Shown: piece after piece, positions 7,870-16,044 of the stretch | How positions within the stretch are numbered: the stretch's first letter is position 1 | Layout of the letters: every line of letters starts with the position of its first letter | NCBI RefSeq assembly: GCF_036226885.1 | Contig: NZ_CP109027.1 | Span: 9,114,001-9,178,000, forward strand | Source of the DNA: Streptomyces sp. NBC_00663 | Lineage (GTDB): Bacteria > Actinomycetota > Actinomycetes > Streptomycetales > Streptomycetaceae | Direction of reading: 5' to 3' | Length of the DNA: 64,000 nt | Translations under genes and position numbers: made by a program | Notes under the pieces: generated by a model | What the model was told of the DNA's origin: nothing | Database searches by the model: none | What the model saw: only the letters and a program-made list of their open reading frames with translations

Positions 7870-8498
7870 GCGGGGATTTCCTTTTCGCCATGAGTCGTTG
7901 AGAGGAGGGGCCGCTCCTCGGTGCCGACGCATCGCGTCCCGTTCTCCCACTCCCCGTGCGTCACGGCTGCCCAACGGGCTCGTCGTGCGCCAGGTCGCGC
8001 GCTGGGCCTGCGGATCACACCCTGGGCCGAGCCTTAGAACTCCCGTGCAAACAGGCCGCCCACGTATGCGTATCGCGGTCTGGGCATACCGATGGCCGTT
8101 CGCGAAGGTCCGGGAACGGCGTGTGGGAGAGCGGGAGACCGGGAGATCGGACGGGTCAGGGAGAGCGGGCGGGCGAACTGTGGATACGTATCTTGCGGCT
8201 GTACGTATGTCGCTGGCGGACGCCTCAGGGCATTCTCGATACGAAGAACCGGCAACAGCCGAGTCGCTGCCGCCGGTTGCGTGGAGAACCGCTCTCGCGG
8301 CGGCGGGTCCTCCCCCGGGCCCGCCGCCTCTTCGGGACGCGGTGCGAGTCGGTGCGCACCCGCAGCCCCCGCTTCGCCTGCCGGACACCGAGCCGGCAGG
8401 CGAAGCCCCAGGGCCTCGCGCCCGTCCGTCGTCACAGCGGGCGGCTGGCAGGGCCCGTGCCCCGGAGCCTCACACCGGGCCGTCGTCACGGACACCGG
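7870..8498. other. Long regulatory gap with palindromic GTATC elements
   Basis: No credible gene lies here. The region contains the terminator of the ECF42 operon (8371-8406) and the promoter region of the leftward sigma-like gene. It is locally AT-richer around 8060-8240 and contains several related strings: ACGTATGCGTATCG near 8060, a perfect 10-bp palindrome GATACGTATC (8183-8192), GTACGTATG near 8201 and TCGATACGA near 8237. These could be operators or promoter elements; the regulator is unknown. Confidence 0.5.
8371..8406 (-). terminator. Terminator of the DGPF-ECF42 operon
   Basis: A perfect 14-bp inverted repeat (8371-8384 with 8393-8406) with an 8-nt loop, about 90 nt beyond the ECF42 stop codon in its direction of transcription. 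Confidence 0.75.
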
Positions 8499-9701
8499 CT
8501 ATCGAGGGCGTCCGTGGGGCGAGGACCGGTCGGTGCCCTCCACGTCATCCGTGGCTCGGCGACCCAGACAGGTGTTGAGGCGGGCCGCCTGGCGGGTGAG
8601 GTGGTCGCGTTCGGCGAGGCTGGGGGCCGTGTGGGCCGCCTGGGCGTACAGCCGGGCCGCCGTGGTCAGGTCACCGTCGCGTTCATGGAGGTAGGCCGCC
8701 ACCGCGGTGTGACGCGGCAGTGCGGCGTCGAGTTCGGCGAGCGCGGCCAGACCGGCGCGCGGACCGTCGGCCTGGCCGACGGCGACGGCCCGGTTGAGCC
8801 GGACCACGGGACTGTCGGTCAGGCGGCTGAGCTCGTCGTACCACTCGACGATCTGCACCCAGTCCGTCTCCTCGGCGCGGGGCGCGTCCGCGTGGAGGGC
8901 GGCGATGGCGGCCTGGGCCTGGAACTCGCCCAGCCGGTCACGGGCGAGGGCCGCCTGGAGGATCCCGATGCCCTCGGCGATCAGTGCGGTGTCCCACCGG
9001 CCGCGGTCCTGCTCGGCGAGCGGGACGAGGCTGGCGTCGGGCGTGGTCCGCGCGGCGCGCCGGGCATGGTGGAGCAGCATGAGGGCGAGCAGCCCCGCCA
9101 CCTCGGGATGGTCGATCGCGGCGGCGAGCTGCCGGGTGAGGCGGATGGCCTCGGCGGCGAGGTCGACGTCGCCGGAGTAGCCCTCGTTGAAGACGAGGTA
9201 GAGGACGCGCAGCACGGTGGCGACGTCACCGGGCTGGTCGAAGCGCACCCCGGACACCGTGCGCTTGGCCCGGCTGATGCGCTGCGCCATCGTCGCCTCG
9301 GGCACGAGGTAGGCCTGGGCGATCTGGCGGGTGGTCAGCCCGCCGACCGCACGCAGGGTGAGTGCGACCGCGGACGACGCACTCAGCGACGGGTGGGCGC
9401 ACAGGAAGTAGAGCTGGAGGGTGTCGTCCACCGCGGGCGCGGGCCCGGGCGCCGGTTCCTCCTCGACCCGGTCCTCACGCCGGCGACGCGCGGTGTCGGC
9501 GCGGGTCGCGTCGAGGAACTTGCGCCAGGCCACCGTGACCAGCCAGCCCTTGGCGTCCCGCGGCGGATCGGCCGGCCAGACGCGCAGCGCCTCGATCAGC
9601 GCTTCCTGTACGGCGTCCTCGGCCGCCGCGAAGTCGGCTCCGCGGCGGACGAGAACGGTGAGCACGCCCGGGGTGAGGCTGCGCAGCAGGGCTTCGTTCA
9701 T
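8499..9701 (-). CDS. ECF42-group RNA polymerase sigma factor
   Basis: A 400-residue sigma factor. Region 2 covers about 1-75 (DFAAAEDAVQEALIEALRVWP), and region 4 about 105-165 (GGLTTRQIAQAYLVPEATMAQRISRAKRTV). A long C-terminal helical extension (about 180-390) contains the conserved YLVFNEGYSG, LNRAVAVG and AYLHERDG segments characteristic of this group. ECF42 factors lack a classical anti-sigma factor; the C-terminal domain is thought to control activity, and a DGPF/YCII protein is encoded beside them. Here the DGPF gene is directly upstream and its stop overlaps this ATG by 4 nt (ATGA), so the two are translationally coupled. Confidence 0.93.
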   Translation of the reverse strand: MNEALLRSLTPGVLTVLVRRGADFAAAEDAVQEALIEALRVWPADPPRDAKGWLVTVAWRKFLDATRADTARRRREDRVEEEPAPGPAPAVDDTLQLYFLCAHPSLSASSAVALTLRAVGGLTTRQIAQAYLVPEATMAQRISRAKRTVSGVRFDQPGDVATVLRVLYLVFNEGYSGDVDLAAEAIRLTRQLAAAIDHPEVAGLLALMLLHHARRAARTTPDASLVPLAEQDRGRWDTALIAEGIGILQAALARDRLGEFQAQAAIAALHADAPRAEETDWVQIVEWYDELSRLTDSPVVRLNRAVAVGQADGPRAGLAALAELDAALPRHTAVAAYLHERDGDLTTAARLYAQAAHTAPSLAERDHLTRQAARLNTCLGRRATDDVEGTDRSSPHGRPR

Positions 9702-10117
9702 CGATGCGGGCAGTCCGTGACGGCGGGGTTCTCGGCCAGGAACGGGCGCAGCTCCAGCCACTCGTGGATCGGCCTCCCGCCCGCCCCCGGGGCCGCCGAC
9801 AGCTCCCCGGCCAGCTCGACGGCCCGCTCGTGACTGTCGACGTCGATGATCATCCAGCCCGCGATGAGGTCCTTGGTCTCGGCGAACGGTCCGTCGGTGA
9901 CCGGCGGGCGCCCCTCACCGTCGTAGCGGACCCACTCGCCCTCGGGGGCGAGCGCCTGACCGCCGACGAACTCGCCGCTCTCCTCCAGCCGGGCCGCGAA
10001 GTCGTTCATGTACCGCACATGCGCCGTGATCTCCTCGGGCGTCCACTTCTCCATCGGCACGTCGTTCACCGCGGCCGGGGCGCCGCGGTAGTGCTTCAGC
10101 AGCAGGTACTTGGCCAT
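9698..10117 (-). CDS. DGPF/YCII-domain protein, ECF42 partner
   Basis: A 139-residue protein of the YCII superfamily. It starts MAKYLLLKHYRG and contains the diagnostic DGPF motif in PPVTDGPFAETKDLIAGW (about 73-90). YCII domains are small ferredoxin-like dimers, usually with a His/Asp pair. In ECF42 loci they are regular targets and possible signal-transducing partners of the sigma factor. The ATG at 10117 follows GAGGAGAACC. The gene overlaps the sigma gene by 4 nt and is the first gene of the pair. Confidence 0.93.
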   Translation of the reverse strand: MAKYLLLKHYRGAPAAVNDVPMEKWTPEEITAHVRYMNDFAARLEESGEFVGGQALAPEGEWVRYDGEGRPPVTDGPFAETKDLIAGWMIIDVDSHERAVELAGELSAAPGAGGRPIHEWLELRPFLAENPAVTDCPHR

Positions 10118-10419
10118 CGTGGTTCTCCTCGGTACGGGTGCGGCCCATTGTGGTCGCGTTCACCCCGGGGACGGAGCCGGACGCGGCTTCTCGACATCGG
10201 CGGCCGACCTTTTTCCGCGTGACCGTCGTGGGAAGGGCCCGGAGGCTCACCCGACCGGCCGGTCCTGGCCGAACGCGCTGATCAGACCATGGGCAGAGGT
10301 GTCGCCGAAGAGAAGCTCACGGAGCCGCGAGCCGTCGGCGGCGGCCTCGGCGCCGCGCGGCAACATGGCCCGCGGGCGTGCAGAACGCGGGGCTGCCGGA
10401 GCCGCCCGCCCGCAGCCGC
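10118..10419. other. Intergenic region without a gene
   Basis: The right-hand part follows the fahA stop; a weak 6-bp hairpin (10391-10417) might act as its terminator. The left-hand part contains the predicted ECF42 promoter. Nothing else convincing is visible. Confidence 0.5.
10170..10196 (-). promoter_or_regulatory. Predicted ECF42-type autoregulated promoter
   Basis: On the minus strand TGTCGA (10196-10191) is followed after exactly 17 nt by CGTC (10173-10170). This matches the -35 TGTCGA and -10 CG(A/T)C motif described for ECF42 promoters in Streptomyces. It lies about 50 bp before the DGPF start, so the operon is probably autoregulated. Confidence 0.72.
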
Positions 10420-11616
10420 TCACGCCTCCCGGCGCTTGCTGCCGATGATCCGGCCGCGGGCCTCGCCGAAACCGATCCGGGTTCCGTCGGCGCCGGGGGC
10501 CGTCGCGGTGAGGATGATCTCGTCACCGTCCTCCAGGAACGTGCGCTCCTGGCCGTTGACCGTGACGGGCTCCTTGCCGCCCCAGGTCAGTTCGATGAAG
10601 GCGCCGCGCTGCTCCTTCTCCGGGCCCGAGATCGTGCCCGACGCGAACAGGTCCCCGGTGCGCGAGGGGGCGCCGTTGACGGTCTGGTGGGCCAGCATCT
10701 GGGCGGGGGACCAGTACATCGCGGCGTACGGCGGCCGGGAGACGACCTGGCCGTTCCAGGCGACCGTGAGGTCGACGTCGAGGCCCCACGGCTGCCGCAT
10801 CCGCAGATACGGCAGTACGGCGGGCTCCTGGACCGGGGCCGGGACCCGGGCCGCGTCCAGGGCGAGCAGCGGCACCACCCACGGGGAGATGGTGGAGGCG
10901 AACGACTTGCCCAGGTTGGGGCCGAGCGGGACGTACTCCCAGGCCTGGATGTCGCGTGCGGACCAGTCGTTGAAGAGCACGACCCCGAAGATGTGCCGCT
11001 CCGCGTCCTCGGCGCCGATGGACTCGCCCATGGCGCTTCCGGTGCCGAGGACGAAGCCGAGCTCGGCCTCGATGTCGAGGCGGGTCGACGGTCCGAAGAC
11101 CGGCGCCGGGTCCTGGGGGCCCTTGCGCTGGCCGGAGGGGCGGATGATGTCCGTGCCGGAGACCACGACGGAGGCCGCCCGGCCGTGGTAGCCGACCGGA
11201 AGGTGCTTCCAGTTCGGCATCAGCGGGTCCGGGTTGTCGGGCCTGAAGAGCCTGCCCAGGTTCGAGGCGTGGTGCTCGCAGGCGTAGAAGTCGACGTAGT
11301 CGGCGACCTCGAAGGGCAGGTGCAGGGTCACCGAGCGCAGGTCGTGGACCGCCTCCGCGGGGACCTGGCCCTGGAGCCGCTCGGTGATCCCGGCCCGGAC
11401 CTCGACCCAGCGGGCGTGGCCCTGCGCCATGAAGGCGTTGAGGCTCGGCCGGGCGAAGACATCGTCGTCCAGGAGCAGGGCGAGGTCGATGACGTGGTCG
11501 CCGTAGCGGACCGCGACGCGTGGCTCGGAGCCGGGCGTGGAGCAGACGCCGTAGGGCAGGTTGGTCAGGCCGAAGAGGGAGTCGGTCGGGACGGTCAGCT
11601 GGGTGGTGCTGGTCAT
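10420..11616 (-). CDS. fahA: Fumarylacetoacetase
   Basis: A 398-residue fumarylacetoacetate hydrolase, the last enzyme of tyrosine/homogentisate breakdown, cleaving fumarylacetoacetate to fumarate and acetoacetate. The small N-terminal domain is followed by the catalytic domain with the signature NDWSARDIQAWEYVPLGPN and KSFASTISPWVV. The acidic metal-binding residues expected of the family are visible in DIEAELGFVLG. Length is normal for the two-domain type. Its ATG overlaps the stop of the upstream unknown gene by 4 nt, so it is the third cistron of an operon that begins with hmgA. Confidence 0.95.
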   Translation of the reverse strand: MTSTTQLTVPTDSLFGLTNLPYGVCSTPGSEPRVAVRYGDHVIDLALLLDDDVFARPSLNAFMAQGHARWVEVRAGITERLQGQVPAEAVHDLRSVTLHLPFEVADYVDFYACEHHASNLGRLFRPDNPDPLMPNWKHLPVGYHGRAASVVVSGTDIIRPSGQRKGPQDPAPVFGPSTRLDIEAELGFVLGTGSAMGESIGAEDAERHIFGVVLFNDWSARDIQAWEYVPLGPNLGKSFASTISPWVVPLLALDAARVPAPVQEPAVLPYLRMRQPWGLDVDLTVAWNGQVVSRPPYAAMYWSPAQMLAHQTVNGAPSRTGDLFASGTISGPEKEQRGAFIELTWGGKEPVTVNGQERTFLEDGDEIILTATAPGADGTRIGFGEARGRIIGSKRREA

Positions 11617-12491
11617 GCGGACACCTCGGTCAGGTCGGCGACGGTCGCGGCGGGCAGGAGGCCGAGGTCGGCCGACTCGGTGGCGGGTTCGGCGACGGAG
11701 CAGGTGCCGAACGAGCGGAACAGGTCACGGACTTGGGGCGATTGGGCGCGCACCCGTTCGGTGACCCGTTCGCCGTCGCGGTCGGCGAGCAGCGCGACCA
11801 GCTCCGCCTCCCCGGCGCCCTTCAGGGCCGCGCCGGTGGCCACGAGCAGGTTGAGGAATCCGTGCTGCTCGAACCCGGTCTCCGGATCCGTGTTGCGCAG
11901 CGCGTGGTGCAGCCCCGCCGTCGCCTTGAACGCCACCCCGGCCCGCGTCGCGGCCAGCACGGCCGCCGCGAGCTCGTGCTCGTCGGGGTAGAGGTCGGCG
12001 CGTACGCCGCCGGTGCGGAACTTGGCCAGGTACGGCGTCCCGGCGAGCCCGGCGAGCAGCGCCTCGCGCCGGTCGTCGCGCGGTACCTCGACATAGACGG
12101 TGAGGTCGGTGTCGTCATGGAGCGCGGCGGCCAGAGCGGGTACGACGGTGTCGGCGGCGACCGCGTCCGGTACGGCGACCTCAAGACCGGTCAGCCGCAC
12201 GGCCGGGATCCGGCGCGCCGCGGCGACAGCCTCGCAGACACCCGGCAGTGCGACGGTCACCGACAGGTCGAAGGAGCCCTTGGGGAGGCCGGCGGTCAAC
12301 TCGGCGAGCCGGTCGACGTCCTTGGCGGCCAGCACGAACGCCCCCACCAGGTCGGCGTGGGCGCCGCGGGTGTGCGCCACGTGGGCCGGCACGGCCTGTT
12401 CGATCGGCAGGCTGCCGGGCGGGAAGACGGCCGCGTCGTCGAACAGGCCGACGAGTACCGCGGGGACTCGGGAGGTCTGCGGGGTGCTCAT
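11613..12491 (-). CDS. Unidentified enzyme-like protein of the homogentisate operon
   Basis: A 292-residue, apparently soluble protein with alternating hydrophobic strands and helices suggestive of an alpha/beta barrel. Notable segments are VGLFDDAAVFPPGSLPIEQAV (about 14-34), AKFRTGG, GVAFKATAGLHHALR and FEQHGFLNLLVATG, whose Lys, His and Gly residues look like active-site loops. I do not recognise a characterised family. It is coupled by 4-nt overlaps both to hmgA upstream (stop at 12488, start at 12491) and to fahA downstream. The intervening pathway step, maleylacetoacetate to fumarylacetoacetate isomerisation, has no recognisable GST-type MaiA gene in the window. This gene is therefore a positional candidate for that step, by inference only. 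Confidence 0.8.
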   Translation of the reverse strand: MSTPQTSRVPAVLVGLFDDAAVFPPGSLPIEQAVPAHVAHTRGAHADLVGAFVLAAKDVDRLAELTAGLPKGSFDLSVTVALPGVCEAVAAARRIPAVRLTGLEVAVPDAVAADTVVPALAAALHDDTDLTVYVEVPRDDRREALLAGLAGTPYLAKFRTGGVRADLYPDEHELAAAVLAATRAGVAFKATAGLHHALRNTDPETGFEQHGFLNLLVATGAALKGAGEAELVALLADRDGERVTERVRAQSPQVRDLFRSFGTCSVAEPATESADLGLLPAATVADLTEVSA

Positions 12492-13667
12492 CGGTTCTGC
12501 TCCCAGGAATAGGCGTACGTCCCGTCGTCCGTCGCGCGGGCGGCCTCACCGAGCTGAAGGGGCCGGAAGGTGTCGACCATGACCGCGAGTTCGTCGAAGA
12601 ACTCCGCCCCGATCGACCGCTCCATCGCGCCCGGCTGCGGGCCGTGGGGGTGGCCGCCCGGGTGCAGGGAGATCGAGCCCTGTCCGATCCCGGAGCCCTT
12701 ACGGGCCTCGTAGTCGCCGCCGCAGTAGAACATCACCTCGTCGGAGTCGACGTTGGAGTGGTAGTACGGCACCGGGACGGCCAGCGGGTGGTAGTCCACC
12801 TTGCGAGGCACGAAGTTGCAGATCACGAAGTTGTGGCCCTCGAAGACCTGGTGCGCAGGCGGCGGCTGGTGGACCCGGCCCGTGATCGGCTCGAAGTCAC
12901 GGATGTTGAACACATACGGGTAGAGACAGCCGTCCCAGCCGACGACGTCGAAGGGATGGTTCGGGAGGGTGTGGACGGTGCCCACCACACCGCCCGGCCC
13001 GGTGCTTGATGTACACCTCGACGTTCTCGCCCTCGGCGAGCCTGGGACCGACCGGGAGACGGAAGTCGCGCTCGCAGTACGGCGCGTGCTCCAGGAGCTG
13101 GCCGTGCCGGGAGAGGAAGCGCCGCGGGGGGCCGATGTGCGAGTTGGCCTCGATCGCGTAGATGCGTACGGCCCCGTCCGGGACGATCCGGTACGTGGTC
13201 GCCCGCGGGACGAGCACATAGTCGCCGTCGCCGACCTCAAGGTCACCGAAGACCGTCTCCACGCGGGCCCGGCCGTCCTCGACGTAGAGACACTCGTCGC
13301 CGATCGCGTTGCGGTAGTACGGGCTGACCGCGTCGGCCACCACATACGCCAGCCGTACGTCGTCGTTGCCCAGCAGCAGTCTGCGGCCGGTGACCGCGTC
13401 GACGCCCGACGCGCCGTCGGCGAACAGCTTGTGCGTGGAGAGGTGGCGGGGGACCAGGGGGTGATTGGGGGTCAGGGACTGGTCGCCCGGCTCCCACACC
13501 CGGTACTCCCGTACCGCCGACGGGATGTGCCGGTGGTAGAGCAGCGAGGAGTCCGAGGAGAAGCCCTCCTCACCCATGAGTTCCTCGTAGTAGAGGTTCC
13601 CGTCCGGGTCCCGGTGCTGGGTGTGGCGTTTCGGCGGGACCGCTCCCGCCCGGTGGTAGTACGGCAC
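12488..13667 (-). pseudogene. hmgA: Homogentisate 1,2-dioxygenase, frameshifted
   Basis: The two halves of HmgA lie in different frames. From GTG 13667 (after AAGGGAGAG) the first about 222 codons run from MPYYHRAGAVPPKRHTQHRD to VEVYIKHR. The family sequence then continues in another frame from GPGGVVGTVHTLPNHPFDVVGWDG to the TGA at 12488. The switch falls in a GC-rich run at about 12991-13003 and is consistent with a 2-nt deletion or 1-nt insertion. The iron-site region (YHSNVDSDE, and the His-rich HPGGHPHGPQPG) is in the second part, so the shifted product would be inactive and end near 12897. The enzyme normally opens the homogentisate ring to maleylacetoacetate. Overlap with the next gene is intact, so a sequencing error is a serious alternative to a real mutation. 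Confidence 0.85.
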
Positions 13668-13679
13668 GTCACTCTCCCT

Positions 13680-13696
13680 TGTGCGCTCAGCGCACA
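13680..13696. promoter_or_regulatory. Palindromic operator in front of hmgA
   Basis: TGTGCGCT-C-AGCGCACA is a perfect 8-bp inverted repeat around one base. It ends 13 bp before the hmgA GTG, between hmgA and the divergently transcribed IclR-type regulator. It is a natural candidate for that regulator's binding site. Confidence 0.6.
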
Positions 13697-13844
13697 GTAA
13701 TGTGCGATGAAAGCGACAAGTGGACGGTAGGTCCGGGGCGCCGGCTCAGTCAAGGTCCCGCCCGTGCTCCCGGGCGCCGTCCGCGCGTGTGACGTGGCTT
13801 AACGTGACGCCCGAAGAAGCTCTGTCGTTCTCTCGGAGGTGCTG

Positions 13845-14516
13845 ATGGCCACCCTGCAAGGTCTGGACCGTGGGCTTCGGGCTCTGGACCTGATCTCCCT
13901 GTCGGCCGACGGGCTGACGGTGGCGGACCTGGCGGCGCGGCTGGAGATCGACCGGGCCATCGCGTACCGGATCGTGCAGACGCTGGAGGAGCACGCGCTG
14001 GTGTCCCGGCAGGGCAAGCGGGTGCGGCTCGGCGCCGGTGCCGCCACGCTGGCCGGTCGGTTCCGGCAGCAGCTGGTGCTGGTGGCCCAGCCGGTGTTGC
14101 AGGAGCTCGCGGACGGCACCGGTGCCTCCGCCTTTCTGACCCTGGCGCACGGTGCGCGGGAGTGCGTGTCCGTCGCGGGTGCGCAGCCGACCGTCCAGCA
14201 CGGTCCCGTGCAGGTGGGCTATCGCATCGGCGTCCGGCATCCGCTGGAGCGGGGGGCGAACGGCGTCGCGATCCTCGCGCTGCAACCGCCCCTGCCGGAC
14301 GACTCCGAGGAGATCGCGCGGGCGCGGGAACTGGGCTACAGCGTCACCTCGGGGCAACTCCAGCAGGGTGCCACCGGGATCGCGGCGGGGTTCGAGGTGC
14401 CGGGCGCGGTGGGCGCGTCGGTCGGTGTGGTGGCCATGCACGAGTTCGACGTCGAGTCGGTCGCCGCGCGGGTACGGGAGTCGGCCTCACGACTGGCGTC
14501 GCTCAGCAAGGCCTGA
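13845..14516 (+). CDS. IclR-family transcriptional regulator
   Basis: A 223-residue regulator. The N-terminal winged helix-turn-helix (about 1-60: ADGLTVADLAARLEIDRAIAYRIVQTLEEHALV) is followed by an IclR effector-binding domain, rather short at its end. The start is ATG 13845 after GGAGG (13835-13839); a GTG at 13839 is the longer alternative but overlaps that site. It lies divergent to the hmgA operon and just upstream of hppD, so it probably controls tyrosine/homogentisate catabolism in response to an aromatic intermediate. This role comes from position and from what is known of IclR regulators of aromatic pathways. Confidence 0.87.
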   Translation: MATLQGLDRGLRALDLISLSADGLTVADLAARLEIDRAIAYRIVQTLEEHALVSRQGKRVRLGAGAATLAGRFRQQLVLVAQPVLQELADGTGASAFLTLAHGARECVSVAGAQPTVQHGPVQVGYRIGVRHPLERGANGVAILALQPPLPDDSEEIARARELGYSVTSGQLQQGATGIAAGFEVPGAVGASVGVVAMHEFDVESVAARVRESASRLASLSKA

Positions 14517-14574
14517 CGGCCATCGCGCTCGGCTGGGCATTTTGTATATGAGAACTGGCCTGGCTGGAGGCAAA

Positions 14575-14596
14575 CTGAGCAGCTTGAACAGCTCAG
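14575..14596. promoter_or_regulatory. Inverted repeat upstream of hppD
   Basis: CTGAGC and GCTCAG flank a 10-nt centre that itself contains AGCT on either side. It lies about 85 bp before the hppD start in a short, relatively AT-rich intergenic segment, where a promoter or operator is expected. Confidence 0.35.
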
Positions 14597-14678
14597 AACG
14601 TCACTCTTGTGCAGGTGAGGTGACCCGGTGTGTTCTACCGCCACGCGTTGCGGACACGCACACCGAAAGGGATGACGT

Positions 14679-15884
14679 ATGAGCATCGAACAGACCCTCA
14701 CGAGCCAGGAGCGACTGGCGGAACTCGACCTTCAGCAGCTCAAGCAGCTGGTCGGGCTCGTCGAGTACGACGCCGAGGGCGACCCGTTCCCGGTGACCGG
14801 GTGGGACGCGGTGGTCTGGTCGGTGGGCAACGCGACGCAGGCCGCGCTGTACTTCCAGGTGGTCTTCGGTATGGAACTGGTCGCCTACTCCGGCCCGGAG
14901 ACCGGAAACCGTGACCACCACGCGTACGTGCTGCGCTCCGGAGCGATCCGGTTCGTGCTCAAGGGCGGCGTCGACCCGGACAGCCCGCTGCTCGACCATC
15001 ACCGCCGCCACGGTGACGGTGTCATCGACATCGCCCTTGAGGTGCCCGACGTCGACAGGTGCATCAAGCACGCCCGCGCCGAGGGCGCGACCGTCCTGGA
15101 GGAGCCGCACGACGTCACCGACGAGCACGGCACCGTGCGGATCGGGGCCATCGCCACGTACGGCGAGACCCGCCACACCCTGGTGGACCGCTCCCGCTAC
15201 ACCGGCCCCTACCTGCCCGGCTATGTCGCCCGGAGCTCCGGCTACGTGAAGCCCGAGGACGAGCCCAAGCGCGTCTTCCAGGCGCTCGACCACGTCGTGG
15301 GCAACGTGGAACTCGGCAACATGGACGAGTGGGTCGACTTCTACAACCGCGTCATGGGCTTCACCAACATGGCCGAGTTCGTCGGCGACGACATCGCCAC
15401 CGAGTACTCCGCGCTGATGAGCAAGGTCGTCGCCAGCGGCAACCACCGCGTGAAGTTCCCGCTCAACGAGCCGGCGGTCGGCAGGAAGCGTTCGCAGATC
15501 GACGAGTACCTCGACTTCTACCGCAGCCCCGGCGCCCAGCACCTCGCCCTCGCCACCAACGACATCCTCAGGACCGTCGACATCCTGCGGTCCAAGGGCA
15601 TCGAGTTCCTCGCCACGCCGGAGAGCTACTACACCGACCCGGCGCTGCGCGCCCGCATCGGCGAGGTCCGCGTGCCCATCGAGGAACTGGCCTCGCGCGG
15701 CATCCTCGTCGACCGTGACGAGGACGGCTACCTGCTACAGATCTTCACCAAGCCGATCGGCGACCGGCCCACCGTGTTCTTCGAGTTCATCGAGCGCCAC
15801 GGCTCCCTGGGCTTCGGCAAGGGCAACTTCCAGGCCCTGTTCGAGGCGATCGAGCGCGAGCAGGAGAAGCGCGGCAACTTCTAG
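14679..15884 (+). CDS. hppD: 4-hydroxyphenylpyruvate dioxygenase
   Basis: A 401-residue Fe(II) dioxygenase converting 4-hydroxyphenylpyruvate to homogentisate, the substrate of HmgA. It has two vicinal-oxygen-chelate domains; the catalytic C-terminal one carries the iron ligands His205 (DHVVGN), His288 (QHLAL) and Glu369 (FFEFIERHG). The conserved KGNFQALFEAIEREQEKRGN end is present. It is about 20 residues longer than the well-known S. avermitilis enzyme because of an N-terminal helix. The ATG follows GAAAGGGA. Homogentisate made here would accumulate and pigment the culture if hmgA is really broken. Confidence 0.96.
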   Translation: MSIEQTLTSQERLAELDLQQLKQLVGLVEYDAEGDPFPVTGWDAVVWSVGNATQAALYFQVVFGMELVAYSGPETGNRDHHAYVLRSGAIRFVLKGGVDPDSPLLDHHRRHGDGVIDIALEVPDVDRCIKHARAEGATVLEEPHDVTDEHGTVRIGAIATYGETRHTLVDRSRYTGPYLPGYVARSSGYVKPEDEPKRVFQALDHVVGNVELGNMDEWVDFYNRVMGFTNMAEFVGDDIATEYSALMSKVVASGNHRVKFPLNEPAVGRKRSQIDEYLDFYRSPGAQHLALATNDILRTVDILRSKGIEFLATPESYYTDPALRARIGEVRVPIEELASRGILVDRDEDGYLLQIFTKPIGDRPTVFFEFIERHGSLGFGKGNFQALFEAIEREQEKRGNF

Positions 15885-15926
15885 GGCCCGGAGGTGGCGA
15901 GCCCTCTGGCCGAGGGAAGCGGGCCC
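15884..15926 (+). terminator. Possible terminator after hppD
   Basis: A 7-bp outer stem (15884-15890 with 15920-15926) and a 5-bp inner stem (15902-15906 with 15912-15916) begin at the hppD stop codon. The long internal loop makes it a moderate candidate. Confidence 0.4.
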
Positions 15927-16044
15927 CGTGCGGCGGTCTGTGTGGCTGCCTGCCCGGTATCCACGAGATGCGGTGCGGGGCCTGCGACAATAGGGGCGGC
16001 GGGCTGGACGGCCGCCCGCTGAGGTCGAGGGCAGAGGACGTGAC

